Shown piece by piece: positions 55,101-63,779 of a stretch of 64,000 nucleotides of DNA. Under the pieces are notes generated by a model, which was not told where the DNA came from, did no database searches, and saw only the letters and a program-made list of their open reading frames with translations. Source of the DNA: Aurantiochytrium sp. KH105 (Eukaryota > Sar > Bigyra > Thraustochytrida > Thraustochytriidae); NCBI GenBank assembly GCA_003116975.1, contig BGKB01000012.1, positions 620,001-684,000 of the forward strand, given 5' to 3'. Made by a program: the position numbers and the translations under genes. Position 1 is the first letter of the stretch. Every line of letters begins with the position of its first letter.

Positions 55101-56593
55101 GCAACGTTGACGCTGACGTTGATATTGAGGTCGACCTAGTTGATGACGCGGAAAGCGATGGCAAGTTTGCAAAGCAAACAAGGGATATGAAGCAGCTCAA
55201 AGAATATCTCTTGCCCAAGCACGATAGCAGCGATGACGAGTCCGGAGACGAGCGCGACTCCGCTGGCAGAGTGCTGCACAGGTTCCGGGAGTGCGCAGTG
55301 TGCCCGAAATGCACGCAAATGCCGGCGATCATTATCTTGGCTCAAATTGCAAACCATCTCGACTTGGTTCGCGCAGACCCAGGCGAAGAAGACGCCTTGG
55401 AGAAACACCGCCAAATGCGCAAGTCCCAATTTCTGTTGGGTCCGTACGCGCGTCGAATGGCGACGCTAGGGTCTAATGCAGGGTCGGATTTGCATCCCGA
55501 GTCGAAAGCTTCCAAGGTTCCCGCTGAAGACTATTACCGTTCTGTTCGTTTTGAGCATTTGATTGACGAGGCGCAGTGCGGGAAAATGCAGGTTTTGAGG
55601 CAGCTTTTGCAGCGCTGGCGGGACAAAGGTGGCATCAAGGTGCTCATCTTTAGTAATTCGCTTGTGCTTTTAAACGTGCTGGAAAAGTACCTGGAGTCGC
55701 TCTCGTACCCGTTTCTTCGCCTCGACGGAGGCACGGGTCAGAGTCAGCGTCAGGACATGTGCAAAAAGTTCAACTCGGACCCGAATCAGTTTGTCTTTCT
55801 CATGAGCACGCGCGCTGGCGGTGAGGGGCTAAATTTGACGGGCGCGTCGAAAGTTGTGATTTTTGACCCTGACTGGAGCCCAACACCAGATTTACAGGCT
55901 CAGGACCGCGCGCATCGTTTGGGCCAGCGTCACTTCGTACGCGTATATCGCCTCATTTCTCAGGGTACTGTCGAGGAAGCCAAGTACTTGCGGCAGGTGG
56001 ACAAGCGGCAGCTGTCGAGCACGATGCTGGAAGGCTCTTTTGAGAAGCGCCTTTTCAAGGATAATGAGTTTCGTGGCATGCTGGAACTTCTCCGCTATAG
56101 TCGGCGCAGTTTCACGGTAAGTATCAGTGAGCGCTACGTGTCGGAGCGGCGCAAGTATGTCAAGGCAGGGCGTCAAATGAACTCCTTGCAGGGGAAGCTC
56201 AAACAACATCTGGATCGGGAGGATGTGCGGGCCAAAGACAAGTTCGTCATGTTCGACATTGAACCCGACGCCGACGTTTCGTCTGTCTCAGGGCGCAAAG
56301 AGAACGAAGGAAAGGAAATCGACGTTGAAGGAGAAGATGATGAGGACTCGGCGTACGTGCCACGTTCTGGCGCTGGGGAGACGTTGCGCAGCGAAGGCCC
56401 TCGCACACGCCAGCATAGCGCTACTGCAGCAGCAGCTGCCGCAGCAGCAGAGGACGAAGACGATGAACTGGGCGATATTTCGGGCGTGCGCGTCAACTGG
56501 GATACGATGGTTGGCGACTCGCGCGAGGAGCGTGAGTATGCTGAGCAGTATCTTGATCCGCTGGCCCGAGATGCTGCAAAGCGGAACGAATAG
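52133..56593 (+). CDS. SNF2-family helicase, ERCC6L2 (RAD26L)-like
   Basis: The 1486-residue protein has a disordered, charged N terminus (about 1-560), then a SNF2 ATPase. YQREGVRFLFDIF and DVMGLGKTVQ (Walker A, about residues 626-635) come first, then VVFDECHRLKNP (motif II written DECH, about 753-764), KIGATGTPVSNE and LILRRGKE. An acidic insert (about 900-1040) precedes the second lobe, with KVLIFSNSLVLLNVLEKYL, LMSTRAGGEGLNLTGAS and AQDRAHRLGQ (about 1260-1275). RQVDKRQLSSTML after the second lobe resembles ERCC6L2 more than CSB or CHD proteins. ERCC6L2 acts in DNA-break repair and transcription-linked repair. A Cys pair (CAVCPKC) lies in the insert. Animal family members have a HEBO domain that I do not see clearly. 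Start is the ATG at 52133. Confidence 0.8.
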   Translation: MLFEESDEESAVAAFALKGDEGNGGDRHRNASILDRTQQTPGLASSGGHGDAMNGTEERPKEFAGVPPQTQKPQPGQTGKGAMAFLAKIGFLGETATTTGTSSTLRTKVSNHAMEENKRLDCDMDKTKRSNRAVRDRKSSDLLASKNTKALLASFSSSEEEEGREESCTRSRRSSSLQTKSRSGLNARPRQPARFANEASTPRLATKWAPPGTADGAVSDVAGDATASSEGPLLDPTAAHTPRRRRPRRDLGLDEALERELAHFTSPSKIARRTSPKIANVPSRVATRKPMRCDDYDYVNDDDNDNDEEDDNRNEDGTGKNPRKPGLDESTRAPRTPVTKKHMYRTCKPTASSPFRSEGATSALERELLERRERERKRRVLRAKYGSTSRPRASLAGTHQSTATTGSGHEGKSERSLRKIRGIQVSGTGREGEERPLFESPLSEGPKVRFCVGHFDPEIPQSVLHETRELHDYFAEMKRASRAEDMALDQGQKPPKFKLEKEQFQRLQDVRKIIDKQWQLHAKVRGQGGAASVPRLWELSLRAIRDNAKLRADLETGTGQFARVAGTVVHEEGLNGVQALKPRAFVPASANRYLMPYQREGVRFLFDIFTGAISPGFPERGGILADVMGLGKTVQVICFLLTIFGKTGRSEDLDLLRKRLRDGEAAQAFMSAGGPVLLVAPVSVLDNWAAELERWGYFAAEAVTTASTREDVEHVLEGANSGKVEVVLVGYERMRELTMNNSVFASTQWRVVVFDECHRLKNPSTQNAISARRLRARCKIGATGTPVSNEVKELWAIMHVLAPCELGPKSSFDLEVARPLNRGRLQSATQGELRAAHAVRSKLKLTLDRLILRRGKEVIADRLTGKKDTMVLCPLTRVQERVYLRALNSKDFTKLVTAVDKSRFVDREIPDVDRALSIPANEPDMVNDDATDTGVDVDATLWRMQHRVRHRRRRRPKNRSGGRSFLGSSSGALDVSDRLLEEDPVLDGLSNVDADVDIEVDLVDDAESDGKFAKQTRDMKQLKEYLLPKHDSSDDESGDERDSAGRVLHRFRECAVCPKCTQMPAIIILAQIANHLDLVRADPGEEDALEKHRQMRKSQFLLGPYARRMATLGSNAGSDLHPESKASKVPAEDYYRSVRFEHLIDEAQCGKMQVLRQLLQRWRDKGGIKVLIFSNSLVLLNVLEKYLESLSYPFLRLDGGTGQSQRQDMCKKFNSDPNQFVFLMSTRAGGEGLNLTGASKVVIFDPDWSPTPDLQAQDRAHRLGQRHFVRVYRLISQGTVEEAKYLRQVDKRQLSSTMLEGSFEKRLFKDNEFRGMLELLRYSRRSFTVSISERYVSERRKYVKAGRQMNSLQGKLKQHLDREDVRAKDKFVMFDIEPDADVSSVSGRKENEGKEIDVEGEDDEDSAYVPRSGAGETLRSEGPRTRQHSATAAAAAAAAEDEDDELGDISGVRVNWDTMVGDSREEREYAEQYLDPLARDAAKRNE

Positions 56594-56762
56594 TAATAGC
56601 ACTTTACAGCTTGTATTGTAAATGTTTCGACGGGTCTCTCTCGGTCGCAGTGTGGCTGCAGCTTGACGACTCGCATGAGTCGTCAAGCTTGACTTGTGTT
56701 GACGAAACTTTTGATCTTTTTTTCCTCTTTCAATTCCCAAATCCTCAAAACATTGCAAGCCG

Positions 56763-58421
56763 ATGGAGCTCGCGCGGCACGCGCAGGTGCGCGTGGCGCT
56801 GGCGGCTGATCGGACGCAGGCAGTAGCAGTGAACGCGCTGCTTGGCCTCGCGAGCCTGAACGAGAGCAAGCGACGGCCCGACCAGGACGACGATGCTGCG
56901 ACGCGCTCCGGACAACACAGGGTCCGTGAGACGCGCGACGAGGGCGCGAGCGGCAACGCAGAGGCAGACGCCGGAGCGAAGACAGAGGCCAGCACTGAAG
57001 CAAAGACAGAGCAAGTCCTTGGAAGAGGAGGTGAAGACGATCGAGAAGAGGCTTTGTCTTCATACGACTATTCTGGAGCAGCCGCAGAGCGATCTTTTGC
57101 TTTTCCGGGAGAACTCGCAACGTTTTACGTGATCGTGGAAGCTGTGGAGGGCGGGGAAAACGCGTCAGCAGGGCAGTCAATCGAGGATACGGAGGACCTG
57201 AAGCGGATGTGTCGGTCCCTTGACATTGTTTTAAGCGTAAGCGATGAGTCTTGCCATCCGAGTGCCGTTCTCTTGTGTCCGAACCAACCGTCCCGCATCG
57301 GGGCCAATGCCTCGGTATCGACAGAGGTCTCCGAGGGCGGAATTGGACCGGAAGAAGAGCTGGCGCTCGTGAAAAGGCTGCGACGGACCTATGCTGTGTA
57401 CTACTTTCAGATCGATATGCCGACGACGAGCTCGGGCGGGAGTGCCGGAAGCACGTTTCAGGGCTCGGAGCTTCAGCTTGCGCTGTACTGCAGGCACACG
57501 TCGACGAGCTTTCAAGCTCGTTTGAGCCGCGAAGCGGGACGTGTGTCCCTTGCCACATTGAAGCATGCTGATCCGGCGCAATTTGTTGGAATTTTACCAC
57601 GAGCTCAGCGCGTGCTCGAGTCGCACGGCCTCGTACGACCTCTTGAGCGGCAGACTCTCGAGGTGAAACACACGGTCCGCAAGGAGCGCTGCGTGGCGAT
57701 CCGGTCGCGCTACAAGCAGGTGAACAGCAAATGTTTCATTGAAGTGTCGTGCGAAAACACGCATCCTCGTGTGCATGTAGTGCTCAAGGATCTGACTCTT
57801 CACACCTTTACAAGCAGACCCATTAGCATGCAGGTCACTCGGCTCGGACGCTGGGTGCTGCCCCTTGAGCTGCGCCCAGGTGAGCGGCAGACAGTATGCT
57901 TCTTGCTCTCGCACTTTGAGGACATTAGTCCACGCGCCTATGTGGAGCCACAAGAAGCAGACTCAGAGGGGATCGGGAGTCGATATACGAGCATTGCTAC
58001 AGTTACGTGGACCTCGGACGTCTCTCTCGCTGAAGTTCGTGGCCGACACCGCGTCGAATGGGACTTTGCAAGTGGTGTTTTTGACCCCGTCTCATTGCGT
58101 CTTGAGCGAGATGAAGGATGTTTGGACCTGCGTCCGGGCGACAGCTTTCAGCTCTTGCTTGTTGTGCGAAATCGTGCCCATGCCGACGTAGATCTGCGCG
58201 TTATTCTTCCGTTGGCAGAGGACATGACAGGAATGACTGTGATTCCTCTCGACGCCTCGCTGCACATTGGCAAAGTTGCAGCGCGGCCCGTGGAGATCCC
58301 TCTGCGTTTTATGGCGCTGCGGGCCGGCACTGCGGATCTTGCACAGCTTGTCAAGGTCTACGACGCCGCTGCGGAGGCCATAATTCCGGTCAAGGAGCCC
58401 CACTTCGTCTCCATTTCATGA
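56763..58421 (+). CDS. TRAPPC14 (C7orf43/MAP11)-like beta-sandwich protein
   Basis: The 552-residue protein has no membrane segment or signal peptide and looks like serial beta-sandwich domains. Its order of motifs follows human TRAPPC14 as I remember it. GELATFYVIVEAVEGG matches the N-terminal GETVRFLLVL strand. A central part around LRPGERQTVCFLLS is followed by TSIATVTWTS, where the human protein has IAVVQWST. A late ALRAGTADLAQLVKV corresponds to ALRTGLFELSQHMKL. TRAPPC14 joins the TRAPPII complex in Golgi and ciliary trafficking and aids Rabin8 transport to the centrosome. The acidic Glu/Ala-rich insert at about residues 40-100 is lineage-specific. Only 170 bp separate it from the helicase, on the same strand. 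If this is wrong, TRAPPC13-like or another trafficking sandwich protein is the alternative. Confidence 0.55.
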   Translation: MELARHAQVRVALAADRTQAVAVNALLGLASLNESKRRPDQDDDAATRSGQHRVRETRDEGASGNAEADAGAKTEASTEAKTEQVLGRGGEDDREEALSSYDYSGAAAERSFAFPGELATFYVIVEAVEGGENASAGQSIEDTEDLKRMCRSLDIVLSVSDESCHPSAVLLCPNQPSRIGANASVSTEVSEGGIGPEEELALVKRLRRTYAVYYFQIDMPTTSSGGSAGSTFQGSELQLALYCRHTSTSFQARLSREAGRVSLATLKHADPAQFVGILPRAQRVLESHGLVRPLERQTLEVKHTVRKERCVAIRSRYKQVNSKCFIEVSCENTHPRVHVVLKDLTLHTFTSRPISMQVTRLGRWVLPLELRPGERQTVCFLLSHFEDISPRAYVEPQEADSEGIGSRYTSIATVTWTSDVSLAEVRGRHRVEWDFASGVFDPVSLRLERDEGCLDLRPGDSFQLLLVVRNRAHADVDLRVILPLAEDMTGMTVIPLDASLHIGKVAARPVEIPLRFMALRAGTADLAQLVKVYDAAAEAIIPVKEPHFVSIS

Positions 58422-59466
58422 TATTGATTTTGTTGATGCATTTCCTTGGGTCTAGAATAGAGCCGTCGTGTGCAGAGCAAACAGCTGCAAAACAAATGTG
58501 TTGAATGAAAAGAAGCGTGTCTTGACCAAGCAAGGTCGATCTCGTTGGGCTGACAATACAAAGGGAAAAAAAAAGAAGGATGAACGAAAAAGAAAATGGA
58601 GATCTAGGCCTACCCCTGGCCAGCCACATGAAACCGAATCAAAAACCGAACGAAATTTCATTTTCATTTGCGCGATCCATTCATTCTAGCACGTTTAAAT
58701 CAGTCCACACGCCTTCAAATATAAAGCTGATTTAAGATATTCCGCCCTTCTAGGCCTATTGCTGTGCGTTCTAAAAAGTAAATTCAAAGCTTGAAGTCTT
58801 GAGAATCAGTTTTGATCGAGATTTGGGGACGACCGTAGAGAAGTGGTCTATTTGACATGAATAGACCGCATATGACTAAGACAGGCCTATAGCCTAGTTT
58901 CGACTAGCAAAATTCGAAATTGCGTTGCGCTTAGGTGATTTACATTTTTGTGACTCGTAGACTCGCCGCGTCTTGCCTTGTCCGCGTGGTCGTTAGGTCA
59001 TATTTTAAATTCGCCTGCGCGATGGCCAAGTTTGCAGAAGAATTATAAAACACTTTCACTGGCTGAACTTCCTTGTGAACTTGCTCAGAGGTGAGAGGGG
59101 CATCGTGGGATCCATATGGCCAAGCGGCAAGATTCGAAGGTGATCTGAAGTATTTTGATTTGATTGCTGAAGTTCTTTCGTCCGCTCAAGGTTTCGGTCG
59201 TGACCCTACTGATGAATGTCTCAGGTCTTACTAGTCTCGTCATTTTCATTTACTCGGCGTTGGGTTGAAAATGCGATGCCTTGCGTGTTTGCTAGAGTTT
59301 TCGTTCGGTCTCACTGACCCAGCCTACCGCCGCGTCGGGGAAGCGATTCCGCCGAAAAAATCATTCGGACAGACCGGACGAAAGAAAACTCGCCAGGGCG
59401 CCGCAGAGCGTGTTTAATGACGCCAAAAACCGAGAGATAAAGGTTAAAGTAGAGTTGGACTATAAA
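58422..59466. other. 1-kb AT-richer intergenic stretch between convergent genes
   Basis: No open frame of note is seen. Composition is clearly less GC-rich than elsewhere. It holds two TAGGCCTA palindromes (58605, 58751), a one-base variant at 58882, and the hairpin at 59295-59391. With both flanking genes ending here, the length is more than 3' flanks need, so an RNA gene is possible. Confidence 0.55.
59295..59391 (+). ncRNA. Candidate structured RNA: long hairpin with GNRA-capped inner stem
   Basis: The outer stem pairs GAGTTTT (59295-59301) with AAAACTC (59385-59391), and CGTTCGGTCT (59302-59311) with AGACCGGACG (59371-59380): 17 pairs, one of them G-U, with a 4-nt bulge. Inside, TCGGGGAA and TTCCGCCGA close a GCGA tetraloop (about 59335-59355) with 8 pairs and one bulged G. 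The G-U pair and GNRA loop exist only on the plus strand, which argues for plus-strand transcription. No known RNA family is recognised. It lies 76 bp past the stop of the minus-strand kinase gene, so it could instead be DNA structure in that 3' flank. Confidence 0.35.
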
Positions 59467-61257
59467 TCACAAGAGAGAGTCGTCGCTGCGAATCTTGACG
59501 AGCTTGACCGCCGGTCGGCCATACGGCGCTGCCACGTCAACCTTGCGTTTGGCGTGCGCGGCATCCGTGCTATCACCAGAATTGGGGCGGTTGCTTCGGT
59601 CGTGGAAGGGATGCGGGGGCGGATAAGGGTGCGATTCAATCGGCCCTTGAACGCCTCGTCCGTGGGTGTCTGAAGTAGCGCACGGTTCCTGCGAGCCCGT
59701 TGGGACTTGTGAAGCAGATGAGGAATCGGGCGCTACAGAGGATGACGCTTGCCGCCGGGTCTCGGGCGGGGCCATGGGCGGTGCCATGGGAGGGTCCGCT
59801 TCCTGCTTGAGCCAGGGGTGGCGAAGCGCCTGGTGTACGGTCAGACGCTTCTTGCCGTCAACCTCGAGCATGCCAAGGATAAAGTCTTGAAGAATGGGAG
59901 ACATGGCGCGGAACTCGGCCGCTCGCCGCAGTGCTCTAAACTGTTCGTCGTGGGATGTCGATCCCTCTGGAAATGGCGGCGTGCCTGCAAGGATGATGTA
60001 CACGGTGACACCTAAAGACCACATGTCGGCCTCTTTGCCGTAAGTCCCGAGGCCGAGCTCTGATTGCTGGCGACGCAATACCTCTGGGGCTGCATAGCCG
60101 ACCGTACCGCAAAGCGTTCGTCGGCCCTTTTTCTCCTCCTTCGCGAGGCCAAAGTCAGCCAGCTTGATGTCGATATCCGAGTGCGGCGAGGTCATGAGAA
60201 TGTTTTCTGGCTTGAGATCGCGGTGCACAATGTCGAGATCGTGCAGATAGGCAACTGCTTGAAGGATATTGCGCACCAGGCCGCGCGCGCGATTTTCGGG
60301 GTATTTACCCATGTTGACAATACGGTCAAAGAGTTCGCCACCGTGCACGAGCTCCATGATGAGAAAAAGAGCACGATCGGTTGAAAAAATGTTCTTTAGC
60401 TCGATGATGCCTGGGTGCTTGAGGTTGCGCATGATCAAGGCCTCGTTGGTGAGGTCCTTGAGCGAACCGCTTCCATGACCAAATTGACGCTTGTCAATGA
60501 CCTTGAGCGCATATGACTTTCCCGTTCGCTTTCCTTGGACGCGGTAGACACTGGCGTGGCCACCCTCGCCAAGCTTGTTGATCAATGTGTAGTTTTCAAC
60601 AAATTCTTCGCACTGCATGGCAGCGGCCATGCCACTGTCTCCGGACGAAGAGACCATGAGTGCATCGGGCACGGCACCGCGTGGGCCGTCTCCTTGCGCG
60701 ACCCTCTGCGCGAAGCGCAGACGATTCATTTCGTCTTCGTGTTGTGCACTGGATCCAATTTTTTCAAAGCAGAATTCGTACCACTCACGAACTGCTGAGC
60801 TGGGTCTGGAGCGGACAAGAGAGAAGACGTCGCCATTTTTCAACTCCTTGCGTTGCTGCCTCTTGAGTCTTTTGCCCAGCACATAGGTACCGTTAGAGCT
60901 TTGATTGTCTGAGATGAAGACTGTGCCGCCCTGGCGCTCGAGGATGCAATGCTCGAGGCTGACAGACACGTCTTTCAAGGGAAGATCCATGAACTCGCCG
61001 CGGCCAATTTTGAAGGTGTCGCCCTTGACGTCGACGGCCCCGATTTCCAATTTGGGTTGTCCGGGTCGCCTACTCTGTGGAGGCGGCGCTTGGTACAGCG
61101 CGCTGCGTTCCGTGTGCACGAGACGGCCCCACACGCCATCTGATTCGAGCTCGTCATCCTCCTCTTGACTGGCGTTGAGCGGCTGAGTGCCCGTGATCCC
61201 TACACCAACATGATCAAAGTGGTCCTCTTGTTCTTGTTGTTCGTGTTGTTGTTGTTG

Positions 61258-61327
<70 letters not shown>

Positions 61328-61392
61328 GCTTGGGTGGGCAACTGCTCTTGCGAACCTTCGTCGACGTCCATCATGAGCATGGAGCGCGCCAT
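59467..61392 (-). CDS. CHK2: CHK2/RAD53-like FHA checkpoint kinase with polyglutamine tract
   Basis: The 641-residue protein has an N-terminal SQ/TQ cluster (GSQEQ, PTQAQ, GTQPL, ASQEE) interrupted by about 27 consecutive glutamines. An FHA domain (about residues 100-190) contains FKIGRG, LEHCILERQ and SSNGTYVLG. A CAMK-type kinase (about 265-545) has LGEGGHASVY, YALKVIDK, HRDLKPEN, DFGLAKE and CGTVGYAAPEVL. The tail is Ser/Pro-rich with a basic nuclear-type stretch (HAKRKVD). SQ/TQ cluster, FHA and kinase in this order define CHK2/Rad53: ATM/ATR phosphorylates the cluster, FHA binds it in trans, and the kinase then arrests the cell cycle. Start is the ATG at 61392. The polyglutamine makes length polymorphism likely. 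Confidence 0.92.
61245..61327. repeat. Coding (CTG)n/(CAG)n tract in the CHK2-like kinase
   Basis: About 27 trinucleotide units read as CAA/CAG on the minus strand encode polyglutamine inside the SQ/TQ cluster region. Mixed CAA and CAG units at the upstream end suggest partial stabilisation. Confidence 0.9.
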
Positions 61393-61831
61393 GATAGAAA
61401 AGGGAGGATTGCGGGACTGCGTGTACGCCGGCTGGAGACAAGAGAAGCGCTCCCGCGTTTCGCGCAGGCGCAAAAAAGAAGAAAGCGGGGCGAGTGGGAG
61501 AGCGCAGGTGACCAGCGCACGCGACCAGAACCCGGACGAAAGGGATGCCACTTCGTTTGTCCCTTGGCAGCAACCTGTACCGAGACACGCGGTATGAAGC
61601 GGAGTGGTCGCTACGCCACCGCGCTTGAACCCTCTCGCCGCCCGCCCCGGCGGCCTCCTTCAAGCGCCGACGCCCCCTTGCCGTACGTCGTTTCCGCGCG
61701 CGCGCAGCTAGCTCGGTAGTTGGGTTTTGACCACGTGCGTGCAACGATTTGAGTGGGTGAAACGTCGAAAACGGTTCTACGGTTATTCGTTTCGATCCGT
61801 GACTGACTTTGAAAGAAAGATCCAGCCAACG

Positions 61832-61903
61832 ATTCATTCATTCATTCATTCATTCATTCATTCATTCATTCATTCATTCATTCATTCATTCATTCATTCA
61901 TTC
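61832..61903. repeat. (ATTC)n microsatellite
   Basis: About 18 perfect ATTC units, followed after a five-base break by the AAGC array. Confidence 0.95.
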
Positions 61904-61908
61904 ACTGT

Positions 61909-62013
<105 letters not shown>

Positions 62014-62054
62014 CATTTTGGCAGAGCAAGCAAAGAGGCATCAATCAGATAAGC

Positions 62055-63779
62055 TTACATTTTTTCTTCTACAGGTGTCGCTACAGGTAGCCCTGCTGTT
62101 CTAGTATCAGGCGCGCGAAAGGGAGGAGCAATGAGGTCCGGCACGAGAGGCTGAGGTTCGCCATTTGGCTCAACACAGGCCAGTTCCTGAGTGGCGGCAA
62201 TACGGCGATGAACGAGCTCGTGGGCATCGAGAACTCGAGCACGCAAGTTGGCGAGGAGCTGGAGCGCCGTGGAAAAGTATCGACGGGCGGCGGGCGTCTT
62301 GGAAGGTGCTGCGGTGAGCGGCTTGGGCGAGCTCTCGAGCTTTGCATGAAGACGCGAGGTGACTTGCGGACACATGAAAAGAACCCCAGCAACGAATGCA
62401 AGTTTATGCAGCGAAAGGCAGTGCGTGCAAATCGTCCGAAGAAGAAAAGCAAGGAGACTCGCGGCCAAGCCAGCGTGGACGACGGCAATGCACGCGGCAA
62501 TGCTGACGAGCTTGTCGGTCCAATTAAAAGCGTTAAAGAGACGCTCCGCATGGAAGGCCCCCGTGTTGAGCATGGCCTCGAGATCGGCAAGAGATTCCTC
62601 TTCAGCCTTGGCCTTGCGCGCATCTTCAGTACGCGAGGTTGGCGCCTGGTCGTCGAAGATGAGCGGGGGCTCGACGGGCGCAGCGTAGGGAAAGACAATG
62701 GTCAGCGCGACGAAGAGGAGGGCGACGAGAATTGGAATTTGCCAGCAAGGCGCAAAGAGGCAGACGTGGATGTGCCACGCGAGCACGAAACCCGAGACGT
62801 TGGGGCGATCCCAATGGCGGACACTCTGAAGCGTCTCGAGAAGTACTTGGACAGAGGCGACGAGCGCGCGAAGGCGTAGCTCGCCAAACTTGATGTGCTT
62901 GGGGCAGCTATCACCCTCGCTCGTTTCGATTTGGTCTCGGGGACGGAACGGCGGATTCAGGAGCGCGCAGAGCACGAGCGGATATCCAGGATGGACATCG
63001 AGGTCGAGTCGAACGTGGAGCTGGCCGAGACTCGCGGGGGGGCGCTTGAGGCCGGAGACGCCTGGAATGGCAAGCTCAAAACGGGTCTGCGAGGCCTCGA
63101 GGGGATAGAACTCGAACCATGCGTCCAGCTCGTAGTGGTTTCCGCGCTGACTGAGAAGCTTGCGAAAGGAAGAATCTGCGTAAAGTCGCGACAGCGAGAC
63201 GATCACTTTGCCGATGCAGGTGTCCGGCAGGCCAGGATCCGGTGTCGGTTTGCTAAAGAGAGCAATGACGAGGTCTGCCTCGACATCTGTGACGTCAAGT
63301 TCCATGGCCTCGTCGCCGTAGCGAAAGGCGTCGCCGTCATCGTTGGCGTTGAGTTCTGGAAAGCGTTGCGTGGTTTTGCATGCGTTCTCAAGCGAGATGG
63401 CAAGGTATGCCTCGTGATGCGCTGTGAGCGTGAGACCTCGGACGGCCAGCTCACTCACGCACAACTGCGCAAGGACGGGTCGTCTCTCGTTTTGCAGATC
63501 GTGGCGCTCTTCCTGGGTTGGTGCGATGCTTGGCGTAAAGGCCGCTGCCGCTGCCACATCGTCGTCGTCGTTGTCGCTTGGTGTCGAAGAGGATGCCGCG
63601 GTGGACCCCGAAGACACTGAGGTTGATACTGCTCGTGCGCGCGCCTGCTCTCGCGCGAGCAACTTCTCGCGCACGAGCGGTCGCTTGGCGAGGGCCTCCT
63701 CCACCTTGGAGACGATCTTCTTGTTCCGGACCGCGGAGGTGACGCGCGGCGAGGCCGCCTCGGGCGTCTCGACGGCCAT
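62055..63779 (-). CDS. MCTP-like C2 domain and membrane-anchor protein
   Basis: The 574-residue protein starts with a basic coiled segment (VRNKKIVSKVEEALAKR). A C2-like sandwich follows at about residues 95-215: LCVSELAVRGLTLTAHHEAY, VEADLVIALFSKP, CIGKVIVSLSRLY, HYELDAWFEFYP. Two hydrophobic hairpins near the C terminus (about 345-380 and 435-485) resemble the MCTP/PRT_C anchor, including HAERLFNAFNWTDKLVS, like the animal MCTP KNTFNWTVPFLS. MCTPs are ER-anchored proteins at membrane contact sites. The C2 loops have few aspartates, so calcium binding is doubtful. Only one C2 is obvious, against three in animal MCTPs. The ATG at 63779 is used; nothing extends it further upstream. Confidence 0.65.
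   Translation of the reverse strand: MAVETPEAASPRVTSAVRNKKIVSKVEEALAKRPLVREKLLAREQARARAVSTSVSSGSTAASSSTPSDNDDDDVAAAAAFTPSIAPTQEERHDLQNERRPVLAQLCVSELAVRGLTLTAHHEAYLAISLENACKTTQRFPELNANDDGDAFRYGDEAMELDVTDVEADLVIALFSKPTPDPGLPDTCIGKVIVSLSRLYADSSFRKLLSQRGNHYELDAWFEFYPLEASQTRFELAIPGVSGLKRPPASLGQLHVRLDLDVHPGYPLVLCALLNPPFRPRDQIETSEGDSCPKHIKFGELRLRALVASVQVLLETLQSVRHWDRPNVSGFVLAWHIHVCLFAPCWQIPILVALLFVALTIVFPYAAPVEPPLIFDDQAPTSRTEDARKAKAEEESLADLEAMLNTGAFHAERLFNAFNWTDKLVSIAACIAVVHAGLAASLLAFLLRTICTHCLSLHKLAFVAGVLFMCPQVTSRLHAKLESSPKPLTAAPSKTPAARRYFSTALQLLANLRARVLDAHELVHRRIAATQELACVEPNGEPQPLVPDLIAPPFRAPDTRTAGLPVATPVEEKM

Noticed and set aside
62208-63620. Plus-strand frames opposite the MCTP-like gene
   Set aside because: They are antisense shadows; the minus-strand C2 and anchor features are the coding signal.
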